64,000 bases of DNA, taken from contig NZ_KB899539.1 in the NCBI RefSeq assembly GCF_000378305.1, positions 529,854 to 593,853 of the forward strand, written 5' to 3'. The DNA comes from Thioalkalivibrio sp. ALJ12. GTDB lineage: Bacteria; Pseudomonadota; Gammaproteobacteria; Ectothiorhodospirales; Ectothiorhodospiraceae. The notes beneath the pieces are model-generated. The model had not been told where the DNA came from, did not search any database, and worked only from the letters and a program-made list of their open reading frames with translations. A program made the translations under genes and the position numbers. Within the stretch, counting starts at the first letter, position 1. Every line of letters begins with the position of its first letter. Shown here piece after piece: positions 1 to 7,638 of the stretch.

Positions 1-130
1 CAAACACGTACAGGAACAGCACCAGAAACAGGATCGGCTGGATGGAATAATCCCCCAGCTCCCAAGGATTGCGACGTACCTGCACGAGACTGCGCCAGGC
101 CAGCGCCAGCGTCTGGTCCAGTGCCTTCAT
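1..130 (-). CDS. ABC-2 type transporter permease, 3' part outside window
   Basis: Only the first 43 codons are present; the gene runs off the left edge. The N-terminus is a short cytoplasmic segment (starts MKALDQTLALAWRSL) followed by the beginning of a hydrophobic helix (ILFLVLFLYV), as in DrrB-type ABC-2 permeases. Its ATG at 130 overlaps the TGA of the ATPase gene by 4 bp (ATGA), so the two are translationally coupled and should form one exporter. The family assignment rests on this context and the short N-terminus only. Confidence 0.75.
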   Translation of the reverse strand, partial: MKALDQTLALAWRSLVQVRRNPWELGDYSIQPILFLVLFLYVF

Positions 131-1104
131 GCGCCCTCCTCTGTCGTCTCGGACGTGACCTCGGCCGCATGCCCGGTCAGCGCCAGAAAGACATCGTCCA
201 GGCTCGCAGTGCGCAGACCGAGTTCGACCACCTCGATCCCCGCCTGATCCAGGGCCCGCAGCACCTTCGGCACAACGCTACTGCTCGTCACGGCGACACT
301 CAGGGTGTTGTCCCGCGCCTGCGGGCCCTCCCCGACGATACGTGTGATCTGCTCGGCCGCATCATCGAGCCGGGCCGAGTCGGCCACCACCACGAACAGC
401 GAGCGGCCACCCACACGTTCCTTCAATTCCGCCGAGGTCCCCTCGGCAATGATCCGCCCACGGTCCAGCACCACGATCCGATCCGCCAGGGCGTCCGCTT
501 CGTCCAGATACTGGGTCGTCAGCAGCACGGTGGTGCCTTGCTCCCGCAGTTCCGCCACCAGGCGCCACAGGTCGCGGCGTGCCCGCGGGTCCAGCCCCGT
601 GGTCGGCTCGTCGAGAAAGAGGATGGCGGGGTTCCCGACCAGGCTGGCCGCCAGATCCAGTCGGCGCCGCATGCCGCCGGAATAGGTCTGTGCCGGACGG
701 TTTGCCGCACCGCAAAGGTCAAACTGCCCCAGCAACTCGTCCGCGCGCCGGCGCGCATCGCGACGACCCAGACCCAGCAGCCGCGCGATGAGCAAAAGGT
801 TCTCGCGTCCAGTCAACTTCTCGTCGACCGAGGCGTACTGCCCGGTCAGCCCGATGATCTCGCGCACGTGCGCCGCATCGCGGACGACATCGAAGCCGCC
901 CACCTCGGCTGTTCCCGCATCCGGACTGATCAGGGTGGACAGCATGCGCACGATGGTGGTCTTGCCGGCACCATTCGGCCCCAGAAGACCGAGGATGCTC
1001 CCGCTCGGGACTTCCAGATCAACACCATCGACCGCGCGGGTGCCGTTATAACCGCGCACCAGCCCCTGCAAACGAATCGCGATATCCATCGGCGCAGCAT
1101 TCAC
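127..1104 (-). CDS. ABC transporter ATP-binding protein, DrrA-like
   Basis: A 325-residue ATPase that should power export through the overlapping ABC-2 permease. Visible motifs are Walker A (GPNGAGKTT, near residue 45), the signature (YSGGMRRR, near 140), Walker B (ILFLDEPTTGLD, near 160) and the switch His region (TTQYLDEAD). After the roughly 230-residue nucleotide-binding domain comes an extension of about 85 residues ending TASLDDVFLALTG, typical of the daunorubicin-resistance DrrA subfamily. The GTG at 1104 gives the longest frame; an ATG at 1089 is an equally plausible start. The substrate cannot be told; drug, lipid or polysaccharide are all possible in this family. Confidence 0.88.
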   Translation of the reverse strand: MNAAPMDIAIRLQGLVRGYNGTRAVDGVDLEVPSGSILGLLGPNGAGKTTIVRMLSTLISPDAGTAEVGGFDVVRDAAHVREIIGLTGQYASVDEKLTGRENLLLIARLLGLGRRDARRRADELLGQFDLCGAANRPAQTYSGGMRRRLDLAASLVGNPAILFLDEPTTGLDPRARRDLWRLVAELREQGTTVLLTTQYLDEADALADRIVVLDRGRIIAEGTSAELKERVGGRSLFVVVADSARLDDAAEQITRIVGEGPQARDNTLSVAVTSSSVVPKVLRALDQAGIEVVELGLRTASLDDVFLALTGHAAEVTSETTEEGA

Positions 1105-1134
1105 CGCACACGCCGATGGTGCAACCGACAGCGG

Positions 1135-1605
1135 CTACAAATGCCGACTGAATAACCCGTGCCGGGCGGCACCCAGGAGGTCCCGCCAGGCAAGGGCCGG
1201 CAGCTTCACCAGGGTCTCGTGATCGCCACCCTCGAGATATACATCCCCCTCGGTGGGGGCATGTTCGTCCAGCATCGCCTCCAGGCCGTAGGGCTCGGCC
1301 AGCGCCGGGATCGCGCCCAGTGCACAATCCGGGAAGAGTTCCGCCACCTCCCTTTCGGTGGCCAGCCCGACGTGTTCGCCAATCAGGTGGTGGAGCTGCC
1401 CGAAGTGCAGGCGCCGCGACGACGGGAGGATCGCCAGCATGTAATGGCCGGCATCCTCCACCAGCACGGCCTTCGCCAGCCGATCACCGGGCACGTGCGC
1501 GGCCTCTGCCGTTCGGGTGGCACTGCTGGAATACGGGTGCCGAACCAGTTCATAAGCGACACCCTGTGCCGCCAGATAGTCACTCAGGGTTCTCGCGATG
1601 CCCAT
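1135..1605 (-). CDS. YbaK/ProX-type aminoacyl-tRNA deacylase domain protein
   Basis: A 156-residue protein matching the YbaK/aminoacyl-tRNA editing fold, which hydrolyses mischarged aminoacyl-tRNAs in trans. The N-terminus ([17 protein letters not shown]) resembles the entry of this domain, followed by a Lys in LAKAVLVED at the position of the conserved active-site lysine. The start at 1605 has an AGAGGG ribosome-binding site. It stands alone between the ABC exporter and a divergent monooxygenase gene. Which tRNA it edits is not visible; sequence alone does not separate Cys-tRNA(Pro) deacylases from related proteins. Confidence 0.75.
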   Translation of the reverse strand: MGIARTLSDYLAAQGVAYELVRHPYSSSATRTAEAAHVPGDRLAKAVLVEDAGHYMLAILPSSRRLHFGQLHHLIGEHVGLATEREVAELFPDCALGAIPALAEPYGLEAMLDEHAPTEGDVYLEGGDHETLVKLPALAWRDLLGAARHGLFSRHL

Positions 1606-1728
1606 GCTGCGGCCCTCTTGCCGTCCCTACCCCGGACTATAGACCCACTCTGCCCGCACGGTGCCTCGATTCCCCGCTACCCCGTCAACCGACAATCGGC
1701 ACAACACTCCCTGTCCTACAATGCCCCG

Positions 1729-2727
1729 ATGACGGACTTCTCCATACTCGATCTCGCACCGATCACCGCGGGGTCGGACGCAGGGCAGGCCCTGCACAAC
1801 ACCCTCGACCTGGCCCGGCGGGCGGACGAACTGCGATTCACGCGATACTGGCTCGCCGAGCACCACAACATGCCGGGGATCGCCAGTGCGGCGACTGCTG
1901 TGGTGATCGGCCAGGTCGCGGCCGCCACTGCGCGCATCCGCGTGGGTGCAGGCGGCATCATGCTGCCCAACCACGCGCCGCTGATCGTCGCCGAGCAGTT
2001 CGGGACACTGGATGCCCTGTTTCCCGGTCGGATCGACCTCGGGCTTGGCCGTGCACCGGGGACAGACCCGGCCACGGCCCGCGCCCTGCGCCGCAGCGCG
2101 GAGAGCGACCCCAACCAGTTCCCACGCGATGTGGTGGAGCTGCAGGGCTACCTGGCGGACCCCGCTCCGGACCAGGCCATTCGGGCGATACCCGGCGCCG
2201 GTTCGCATGTTCCGGTCTGGATCCTCGGATCGAGCCTGTTCGGGGCCCAGCTTGCGGCGCACCTGGGGCTGCCCTACGCCTTTGCCTCGCATTTCGCCCC
2301 GGGTCAGCTGCATGACGCGATCGCGATCTACCGCCGCGAATTCCGACCCTCCCCGGACCTGGATGCGCCCTACGTGATGGCCGGCTACAACGTCTATGTG
2401 GCCGACACCGATACCGATGCGCAGACGCTGGCCAGTTCCATGGAGCAGGCCTTCATCAGCCTGCGCCGCGGCCGACCCGAACCGATCCAGCCCCCGATCC
2501 CGCACTACCGCGAACAGCTCGACCGGGCTGAACGGGCGATTGTCGAACAGACCATGGCCTGCTCCGCGATCGGGGCACCCGACACCGTCGAGCGGGAGAT
2601 GCGCCGCTTCCTTGAAGCCACGCAGGTTGATGAGCTGATCCTGACCACCACGACCTTTGATCACGACGCCCGTCGTCGCTCCCTGGAGCTCACCGCCCAG
2701 GTCTGCGACCGCCTGTCACCCCCCTGA
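1729..2727 (+). CDS. luciferase-like flavin monooxygenase (LLM class)
   Basis: A 332-residue bacterial-luciferase-fold enzyme, expected to use reduced FMN and oxygen on an unknown organic substrate. The start is typical ([12 protein letters not shown]), followed by [23 protein letters not shown] and [12 protein letters not shown], features of the MsnO8-like LLM group. The frame is open far upstream to 1159, but family similarity begins at the ATG at 1729, so the extra 190 codons (antisense to the deacylase) are discarded. No flavin reductase gene is adjacent. Confidence 0.88.
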   Translation: MTDFSILDLAPITAGSDAGQALHNTLDLARRADELRFTRYWLAEHHNMPGIASAATAVVIGQVAAATARIRVGAGGIMLPNHAPLIVAEQFGTLDALFPGRIDLGLGRAPGTDPATARALRRSAESDPNQFPRDVVELQGYLADPAPDQAIRAIPGAGSHVPVWILGSSLFGAQLAAHLGLPYAFASHFAPGQLHDAIAIYRREFRPSPDLDAPYVMAGYNVYVADTDTDAQTLASSMEQAFISLRRGRPEPIQPPIPHYREQLDRAERAIVEQTMACSAIGAPDTVEREMRRFLEATQVDELILTTTTFDHDARRRSLELTAQVCDRLSPP

Positions 2728-2810
2728 GGGCAGCGTTTGCGCGAACGGGCTTGGCAAGGGGCGCCTGGCACAGGATCATTCGCCCTTTCGAACATGCACG
2801 AGGGCGGGAG

Positions 2811-4010
2811 ATGTCATACCTGAAGGATTTTCCGAACCAGGAAGGTTATTTCGGCGAGTTCGGGGGTGCGTTCCTGCCTCCCGAACTGGAACCGCATTTT
2901 GCCGAGATCAACCGCGCCTACCTGACGCTCGCCCGCTCGGCCGACTTCCTGAACGAGCTGCGCTACATCCGCAAGCACTACCAGGGCCGACCCACCCCGG
3001 TGTACTACGCGCACAATCTGAGCCGCGAGGCCGGCGCGCATATCTATCTCAAGCGCGAGGACCTGAACCATTCCGGTGCGCACAAGCTGAACCACTGCAT
3101 GGGCGAGGCCCTGCTCGCCAAGCACATGGGCAAGCGCAAGCTGATCGCGGAGACCGGCGCCGGCCAGCACGGCGTCGCGCTGGCCACGGCAGCTGCGTAC
3201 TTCGGCATGGACTGCGAGATCCACATGGGCGAGATCGACATCGCCAAGGAAGCGCCCAACGTCACCCGCATGAAGCTGATGGGCGCACAGGTCGTGCCGG
3301 TCTCCTTCGGCGGCCGTTCGCTCAAGGAGGCCGTGGACTCGGCCTTCCAGTCCTACCTGTCGCAGGCCGATGAGGCCCTGTTCGCGATCGGCTCCGTGGT
3401 AGGCCCGCACCCATTTCCGCTGATGGTGCGCAACTTCCAGTCCGTGGTTGGCATCGAGGCGCGCGAGCAGTTCATGGAGATGACCGGCGGCGAGCTGCCC
3501 GATCATGTGGTCGCCTGTGTTGGCGGCGGCTCCAATGCGATGGGCATGTTTGCCGGCTTCATCGAGGACGCCGGCGTCCAGCTGAACGGCGTCGAGCCAC
3601 TCGGACGCGGCACGAAGCTGGGCGAGCACTCCGCTACGATGACCTACGGCAAGCCCGGCATGATCCACGGCTTCAAGTGCATGCTGCTGGCCGACGAGGA
3701 AGGCAATCCGGCCCCGGTCCACTCCATCGCCTCGGGGCTGGACTACCCCGGCGTGGGCCCGGAGCACTCCTACCTGAAGACCATCGAACGCGTGGCCTAC
3801 CATGCGATCAGCGACGACGAGACGCTGGAGGCCTTCTACCGCCTGTCGCGTGCCGAGGGCATTATCCCGGCGCTGGAGAGCGCCCATGCCGTGGCCTGGG
3901 CGATGAAGTACGGCCGCGAGAACCCCGGCGTTACGATCCTCGCCAACCTGTCCGGCCGGGGCGACAAGGACATCGACTACGTCGCCCGCGAATTCGGCCA
4001 CGGCGACTAA
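2811..4010 (+). CDS. stand-alone tryptophan synthase beta-like protein (TrpB)
   Basis: A 399-residue fold-type II PLP enzyme. The PLP lysine lies in SGAHKLNH (near residue 90), the phosphate-binding loop is GGGSNAMG, and [17 protein letters not shown] and ETGAGQHG are TrpB hallmarks. Canonical TrpB makes tryptophan from indole and serine with TrpA. Here the sequence departs from usual TrpB after the lysine ([28 protein letters not shown]), in the region that contributes to communication with TrpA, and no trpA, trpF or trpC is nearby. The start at 2811 has GAGGGCGGGAG directly before it. It may be a second, TrpA-independent paralogue rather than the pathway enzyme. Confidence 0.85.
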   Translation: MSYLKDFPNQEGYFGEFGGAFLPPELEPHFAEINRAYLTLARSADFLNELRYIRKHYQGRPTPVYYAHNLSREAGAHIYLKREDLNHSGAHKLNHCMGEALLAKHMGKRKLIAETGAGQHGVALATAAAYFGMDCEIHMGEIDIAKEAPNVTRMKLMGAQVVPVSFGGRSLKEAVDSAFQSYLSQADEALFAIGSVVGPHPFPLMVRNFQSVVGIEAREQFMEMTGGELPDHVVACVGGGSNAMGMFAGFIEDAGVQLNGVEPLGRGTKLGEHSATMTYGKPGMIHGFKCMLLADEEGNPAPVHSIASGLDYPGVGPEHSYLKTIERVAYHAISDDETLEAFYRLSRAEGIIPALESAHAVAWAMKYGRENPGVTILANLSGRGDKDIDYVAREFGHGD

Positions 4011-4076
4011 CACCTCGGGAACTCCCTGCCAGGGCCTGGGTATCTAACACCCAACAGGCTTTGACGGAATGGTGTG

Positions 4077-4343
4077 ATGGCGGGTGGCTGGTCCAAAGAC
4101 GGCGCGGAACAGGAACAGATCGACGACACCGTCGAGGACGCACTGGCGCGCGTGCGCAGCCAACTCCCCGAGGGCGAGAGCCTGGAGGCGTGCGAGGAAT
4201 GCGGGGCCACAATCCCCGAGGCCCGCCGCCTTGCCCTGCCCGGCGTACGCCTGTGCGTCCCCTGCCAGGAGGCGCATGACGAGACGGACGCGGCCTTCAG
4301 CCCCTACAACCGGCGCGCCTCCAAGGACAGCCAGTTGCGCTGA
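4077..4343 (+). CDS. DksA/TraR-type C4 zinc-finger protein
   Basis: An 88-residue protein with one zinc finger, CEEC then 17 residues then CVPC, near residues 39-63, like the C-terminal module of DksA/TraR/YbiI. These proteins enter the RNA polymerase secondary channel and modulate initiation. The coiled-coil arm is much shorter than DksA's and there is no clear DxxDxA tip; the acidic N-terminus (EQIDDTVEDALARV) forms only a short helix. A GTG sits directly before the ATG at 4077; I chose the ATG. It is followed 36 bp later by the HDAC-like gene. Confidence 0.82.
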   Translation: MAGGWSKDGAEQEQIDDTVEDALARVRSQLPEGESLEACEECGATIPEARRLALPGVRLCVPCQEAHDETDAAFSPYNRRASKDSQLR

Positions 4344-4379
4344 ACCCTGCCGTACCCCGCGGCCACTACGCAGAGGTCG

Positions 4380-5309
4380 ATGGCGATGGCCCGTACCCTG
4401 TACATCACCCACCCCGCCTGCCGGCTCCACGATGCCGGACCCGGACACCCGGAATGCCCGCAGCGACTGGCCGCGATCGATGCCGCGCTGCAAAACCTCA
4501 ATGGACTGGAGCGCATCGAGGACCCGCCGGCGGCCACGGACGAGGACCTATTGCGCGCCCACTCCCGTACCCATGTAGACGCGATCCACGCGGCCCAACC
4601 CGACCCGGGCGTTCGCGTTGCCGTGGACCCCGACACGCACATCAACGAGCATTCCATTCGCGCCGCGCACCATGCGGCGGGAGCCACAATCGAGGGTACC
4701 CGCCGCGTCCTCGAGGGCGAGGCCCGTAATGTCTTCTGTGCAGTTCGGCCCCCGGGACACCACGCTGAGCGGGACCGGGCAATGGGCTTTTGCCTGTTCA
4801 ACAACGTGGCAATCGCGGCACGCTGGGCCCTGGACGTACACGGCCTGAGCCGTGTCGCAATCGCGGACTTCGACGTCCATCACGGCAACGGGACCGAAGA
4901 CATCGTTCGCGATGATCCCCGGGCGCTGTTCTGTTCCAGCTTCCAGCATCCGTTCTATCCGGACCGGCCGCTGTCCCGGCGCGAACACCTGGTCCATACC
5001 CCACTCGCGGCGGGTACAGACGGCCCCGCCTTTCGCGCGGCGATCGAGCGCGACTGGCTGCCCGCCCTGGAACGATTCCGGCCGGAGTTGATCCTGATAT
5101 CAGCCGGGTTCGATGGCCACCGGGACGACCCGCTCGCCGGGCTCAATCTGCTCGAGAGCGACTTCGAGTGGGTCACGCGCCAGCTGATGGCGATTGCCGA
5201 GCGGCACGCGACCGGCCGTCTGGTCTCGGTGCTGGAGGGTGGCTACGATCTCGCGGCGCTGGCGCGCAGCGTACGCAGCCATGTGCATGCGCTGACGGAA
5301 AACACGTAA
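4380..5309 (+). CDS. histone deacetylase family (AcuC/HdaH-like) hydrolase
   Basis: A zinc-dependent arginase-fold deacetylase/amidohydrolase of 309 residues. Catalytic elements are visible in order: RPPGHHA (His dyad, near residue 125), DFDVHHGNG (zinc ligands, near 162), SAGFDGHRDDP (zinc Asp, near 242) and LEGGYD near the C-terminus. Bacterial members act on acetylpolyamines, acetylated proteins or acetoin-related substrates; the substrate here is unknown. ATG codons at 4380 and 4386 both follow AGAGG, and the second has better spacing. It follows the zinc-finger gene closely and may be co-transcribed with it. Confidence 0.9.
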   Translation: MAMARTLYITHPACRLHDAGPGHPECPQRLAAIDAALQNLNGLERIEDPPAATDEDLLRAHSRTHVDAIHAAQPDPGVRVAVDPDTHINEHSIRAAHHAAGATIEGTRRVLEGEARNVFCAVRPPGHHAERDRAMGFCLFNNVAIAARWALDVHGLSRVAIADFDVHHGNGTEDIVRDDPRALFCSSFQHPFYPDRPLSRREHLVHTPLAAGTDGPAFRAAIERDWLPALERFRPELILISAGFDGHRDDPLAGLNLLESDFEWVTRQLMAIAERHATGRLVSVLEGGYDLAALARSVRSHVHALTENT

Positions 5310-5338
5310 CCACCCCATGGGTGCGCTACCCTGCGCCC

Positions 5339-5896
5339 ATGAACCTGCGCAGCCACCCCCTCCTGGTCGGCCTGATGTTCCAGGCCGCCCTGATCCCCCT
5401 GGCATTCTTCCTGGCCGCAATCGCCGGGGTTCCGCTGGGCGAGCACCTGCACTGGGATCCGAATCATGCGCTGATCGGCGTGATCGCGGTGCTGCCGATG
5501 CTGGCGATGCTGGGGCTCATCGCGCATTTCGGCGGGTCCGCCTACGACACCCTTTCCGGACAGGTGCGCGATTTCATCGCGCGACTGTTCGGAAGCGCCT
5601 GGCCAGGGGCCATCCTGCTGATTTCGTTGCTGGCCGGACTCGGCGAAGAGCTCCTGGTTCGCGGTGTCCTGCAGACCTGGCTCGACACCCACCTGCCGGC
5701 GTTCCTGGCGATCCTGATCGCCGGGGTGGTCTTCGGCCTCGCCCATGCGATCACGCGGCTCTATTTCGTCTTTGCGACAGCCATCGGGCTTTATCTGGGG
5801 CTCGTCTATTACCTGACGGGCAACCTGCTGGTGGTCATCATCACCCACGCGCTGTACGACTGGATCGTGATCCACTGGTACCGGCGCAAGCTCTGA
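5339..5896 (+). CDS. CPBP family intramembrane metalloprotease
   Basis: A 185-residue membrane protein with about six hydrophobic segments and the three CPBP (Abi) motifs: EELLVRG (EExxxR), FGLAHA (FxxxH) and HALYD (HxxxD). These residues form a glutamate/histidine active site related to Rce1 prenyl-protein proteases. Family members include bacteriocin self-immunity proteins, but nothing nearby suggests that role. The ATG at 5339 comes 30 bp after the previous stop; longer in-frame upstream codons overlap the HDAC gene and were dropped. Confidence 0.87.
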   Translation: MNLRSHPLLVGLMFQAALIPLAFFLAAIAGVPLGEHLHWDPNHALIGVIAVLPMLAMLGLIAHFGGSAYDTLSGQVRDFIARLFGSAWPGAILLISLLAGLGEELLVRGVLQTWLDTHLPAFLAILIAGVVFGLAHAITRLYFVFATAIGLYLGLVYYLTGNLLVVIITHALYDWIVIHWYRRKL

Positions 5897-5963
5897 CGCC
5901 CACTTGCGAAGCGCACGAGGCATTTCCATACTCGACGGATGGTCACCCTTCAGGGGCGCCGCC

Positions 5964-7256
5964 GTGAACCGACTCCACCGGGGCGATTTTCTGTTACTGC
6001 TGGCGCTGCTCGTCCCGCTCTGGGCCGGTGGCCACCTGGCGCCCATCATCTGGGAGCGCGACGAGGTCATCCGCTGGCTGACGCAGGTCTCCGGGGTACT
6101 CGCCCTCACCTGCATGCTGCTGGCCGGCATCCTGAGCATCCGGCTACCGCACAGCGACCGCCCGTTCGGCGGGCTGATCGACCTCTGGAGACGCCACCAC
6201 GCCCTGGGCGCCGCCGCCCTGCTCCTCGCGATCGTGCACGTCTGGTTCGCCGCCGCCGGGGGGCTGGGACACTCGGTGGCATCCGCCGTTCACCGCCTGT
6301 TCCCGGGCCCCGATCACTGGCCCATCCTGGCCGGATGGGGCGCACTGGTCGTGCTAGTCATCGTGCTGGCCCCGACCTTCAAGTTCTTTGGCGAGCCCGG
6401 GTACGCCCGCTGGAAACGCCTGCATGTGCTGTCCGGCCTCGCGCTTCTGCTGGGGGTTGTCCATGCCTGGCCGCTGGCGCAGGCGACCTGGCCCTGGTGG
6501 CTGCTCGGGATCCTGGCTCTGGCCGCCTACCTGTGGCGCAAGCTGCTCTCGCCCCGCATCGGACGGCATGACTACCGGGTCGACGGAGTCGAGCGGCTGA
6601 CCCCGACCATGGTCGAGCTGCGTCTGCGTCCCGAAGGAGAGCCGCTGGCGCATCAACCGGCCCAGTTTGTTTATCTGACGCCGCTCGACCCGGGACTGGC
6701 CAACGGCCAGGGCGAAGAACACCCCTTTACCATCGCCTCCGCACCCGGGGAGGAATACCTGAGGATTGGAATCAAGGGCCTGGGCGATGGATCGCGCGCG
6801 TTGCAGACGGTCGCCAAGGGTAGCCCGGTCCAGGTCGAGGGCCCGTACGGCACCTTCCTGCAGGGGCATGACCGCAAGCGGCCGGCCGTCTGGCTGGGCG
6901 CGGGAGTCGGCATTACCCCCTTTGTGTCTGCGGTACGCGCGCTGGCGCACGAAGGACGTTCGGCCAACCCTCCCGTGCACCTGTTCCAACTGGCCGATCG
7001 CCGGGAAGCAGCGGCCTACCATGACGAACTCGAGCGTCTCGCCAACACGATCGAGGATCTGGACCTGACATTGCACCTGCGCGAACGGGACGGCCTGCTC
7101 AGCGCCGATTTCCTGCGGCAGCACTGTGCGGATTTCGCATCCGCCGAGTTCTGGATCTGTGGTCCGGGGGTTGTCGATCGTTACGTCCGCGGACTCCTGC
7201 ATGCCGAAGGCGTGCCGAACGCGCGCATCCACTCCGAGGCCTTCCATCTGCTGTGA
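5964..7256 (+). CDS. ferric reductase-like transmembrane protein with FAD/NAD(P)H domain
   Basis: A 430-residue flavocytochrome of the FRE/NOX superfamily. Residues 1-190 hold about six membrane segments with paired histidines suited to two b haems (RHHALG with IVHVW; RLHVLSG with VVHAW). The FAD site HPFTIAS is near 255 and the nucleotide site GAGVGITPF near 315; a C-terminal WICGP is typical. It should move electrons from NAD(P)H through FAD and haem across the membrane to iron, oxygen or another acceptor. The GTG at 5964 is preferred; the frame is open to 5904. The downstream b5-like protein is a candidate partner. Confidence 0.87.
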   Translation: MNRLHRGDFLLLLALLVPLWAGGHLAPIIWERDEVIRWLTQVSGVLALTCMLLAGILSIRLPHSDRPFGGLIDLWRRHHALGAAALLLAIVHVWFAAAGGLGHSVASAVHRLFPGPDHWPILAGWGALVVLVIVLAPTFKFFGEPGYARWKRLHVLSGLALLLGVVHAWPLAQATWPWWLLGILALAAYLWRKLLSPRIGRHDYRVDGVERLTPTMVELRLRPEGEPLAHQPAQFVYLTPLDPGLANGQGEEHPFTIASAPGEEYLRIGIKGLGDGSRALQTVAKGSPVQVEGPYGTFLQGHDRKRPAVWLGAGVGITPFVSAVRALAHEGRSANPPVHLFQLADRREAAAYHDELERLANTIEDLDLTLHLRERDGLLSADFLRQHCADFASAEFWICGPGVVDRYVRGLLHAEGVPNARIHSEAFHLL

Positions 7257-7263
7257 GAACGCC

Positions 7264-7632
7264 ATGACACGAACCGGCCAGACTCTCTACACGCTCCTAG
7301 TCGCGTTCATCGCGAGCCTGCTGACCCTCCTGGCCGTGCACCTGCTGGGCCCGGACACCACCCCACCGGTTGTGGAGGGTGACGAGGGCATCACGCACGA
7401 GGAACTGGCCCGCCACGCCAGCGAAGACGACTGCTGGATGGCGATCCATGGCGTGGTCTATGACTTCACTGAGTACCTGCCGCGCCATCCGACGCCGATC
7501 GAGGACGACTGCGGAACGGATGCCTCGCACGGATGGGATACGAAGGGTACCGGCCGCCCCCACAGCCGCCGTGCCCACGACATGCTCCCCGACTACCGCA
7601 TCGGCGTACTCGCCGGGGAGGGGTCGCCTTGA
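7264..7632 (+). CDS. membrane-anchored cytochrome b5-like haem protein
   Basis: A 122-residue protein with one N-terminal hydrophobic helix (TLYTLLVAFIASLLTLLAV) then a cytochrome b5-like domain starting ITHEELARHASEDDCWMAI. The usual HPGG haem loop reads HPTP; its His and the His in GRPHSRRA would be the axial ligands. The helix suggests export with the haem domain outside the cytoplasm. It begins 7 bp after the flavocytochrome stop, so the two are probably co-transcribed and may pass electrons to each other. The altered loop is a departure from classical b5. Confidence 0.78.
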   Translation: MTRTGQTLYTLLVAFIASLLTLLAVHLLGPDTTPPVVEGDEGITHEELARHASEDDCWMAIHGVVYDFTEYLPRHPTPIEDDCGTDASHGWDTKGTGRPHSRRAHDMLPDYRIGVLAGEGSP

Positions 7633-7638
7633 ATCGCG

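Noticed and set aside
2814-4013. 399-codon minus-strand frame over trpB
   Set aside because: Exact antisense of a clear TrpB coding region, with His/Val/Leu-rich composition and no motif.
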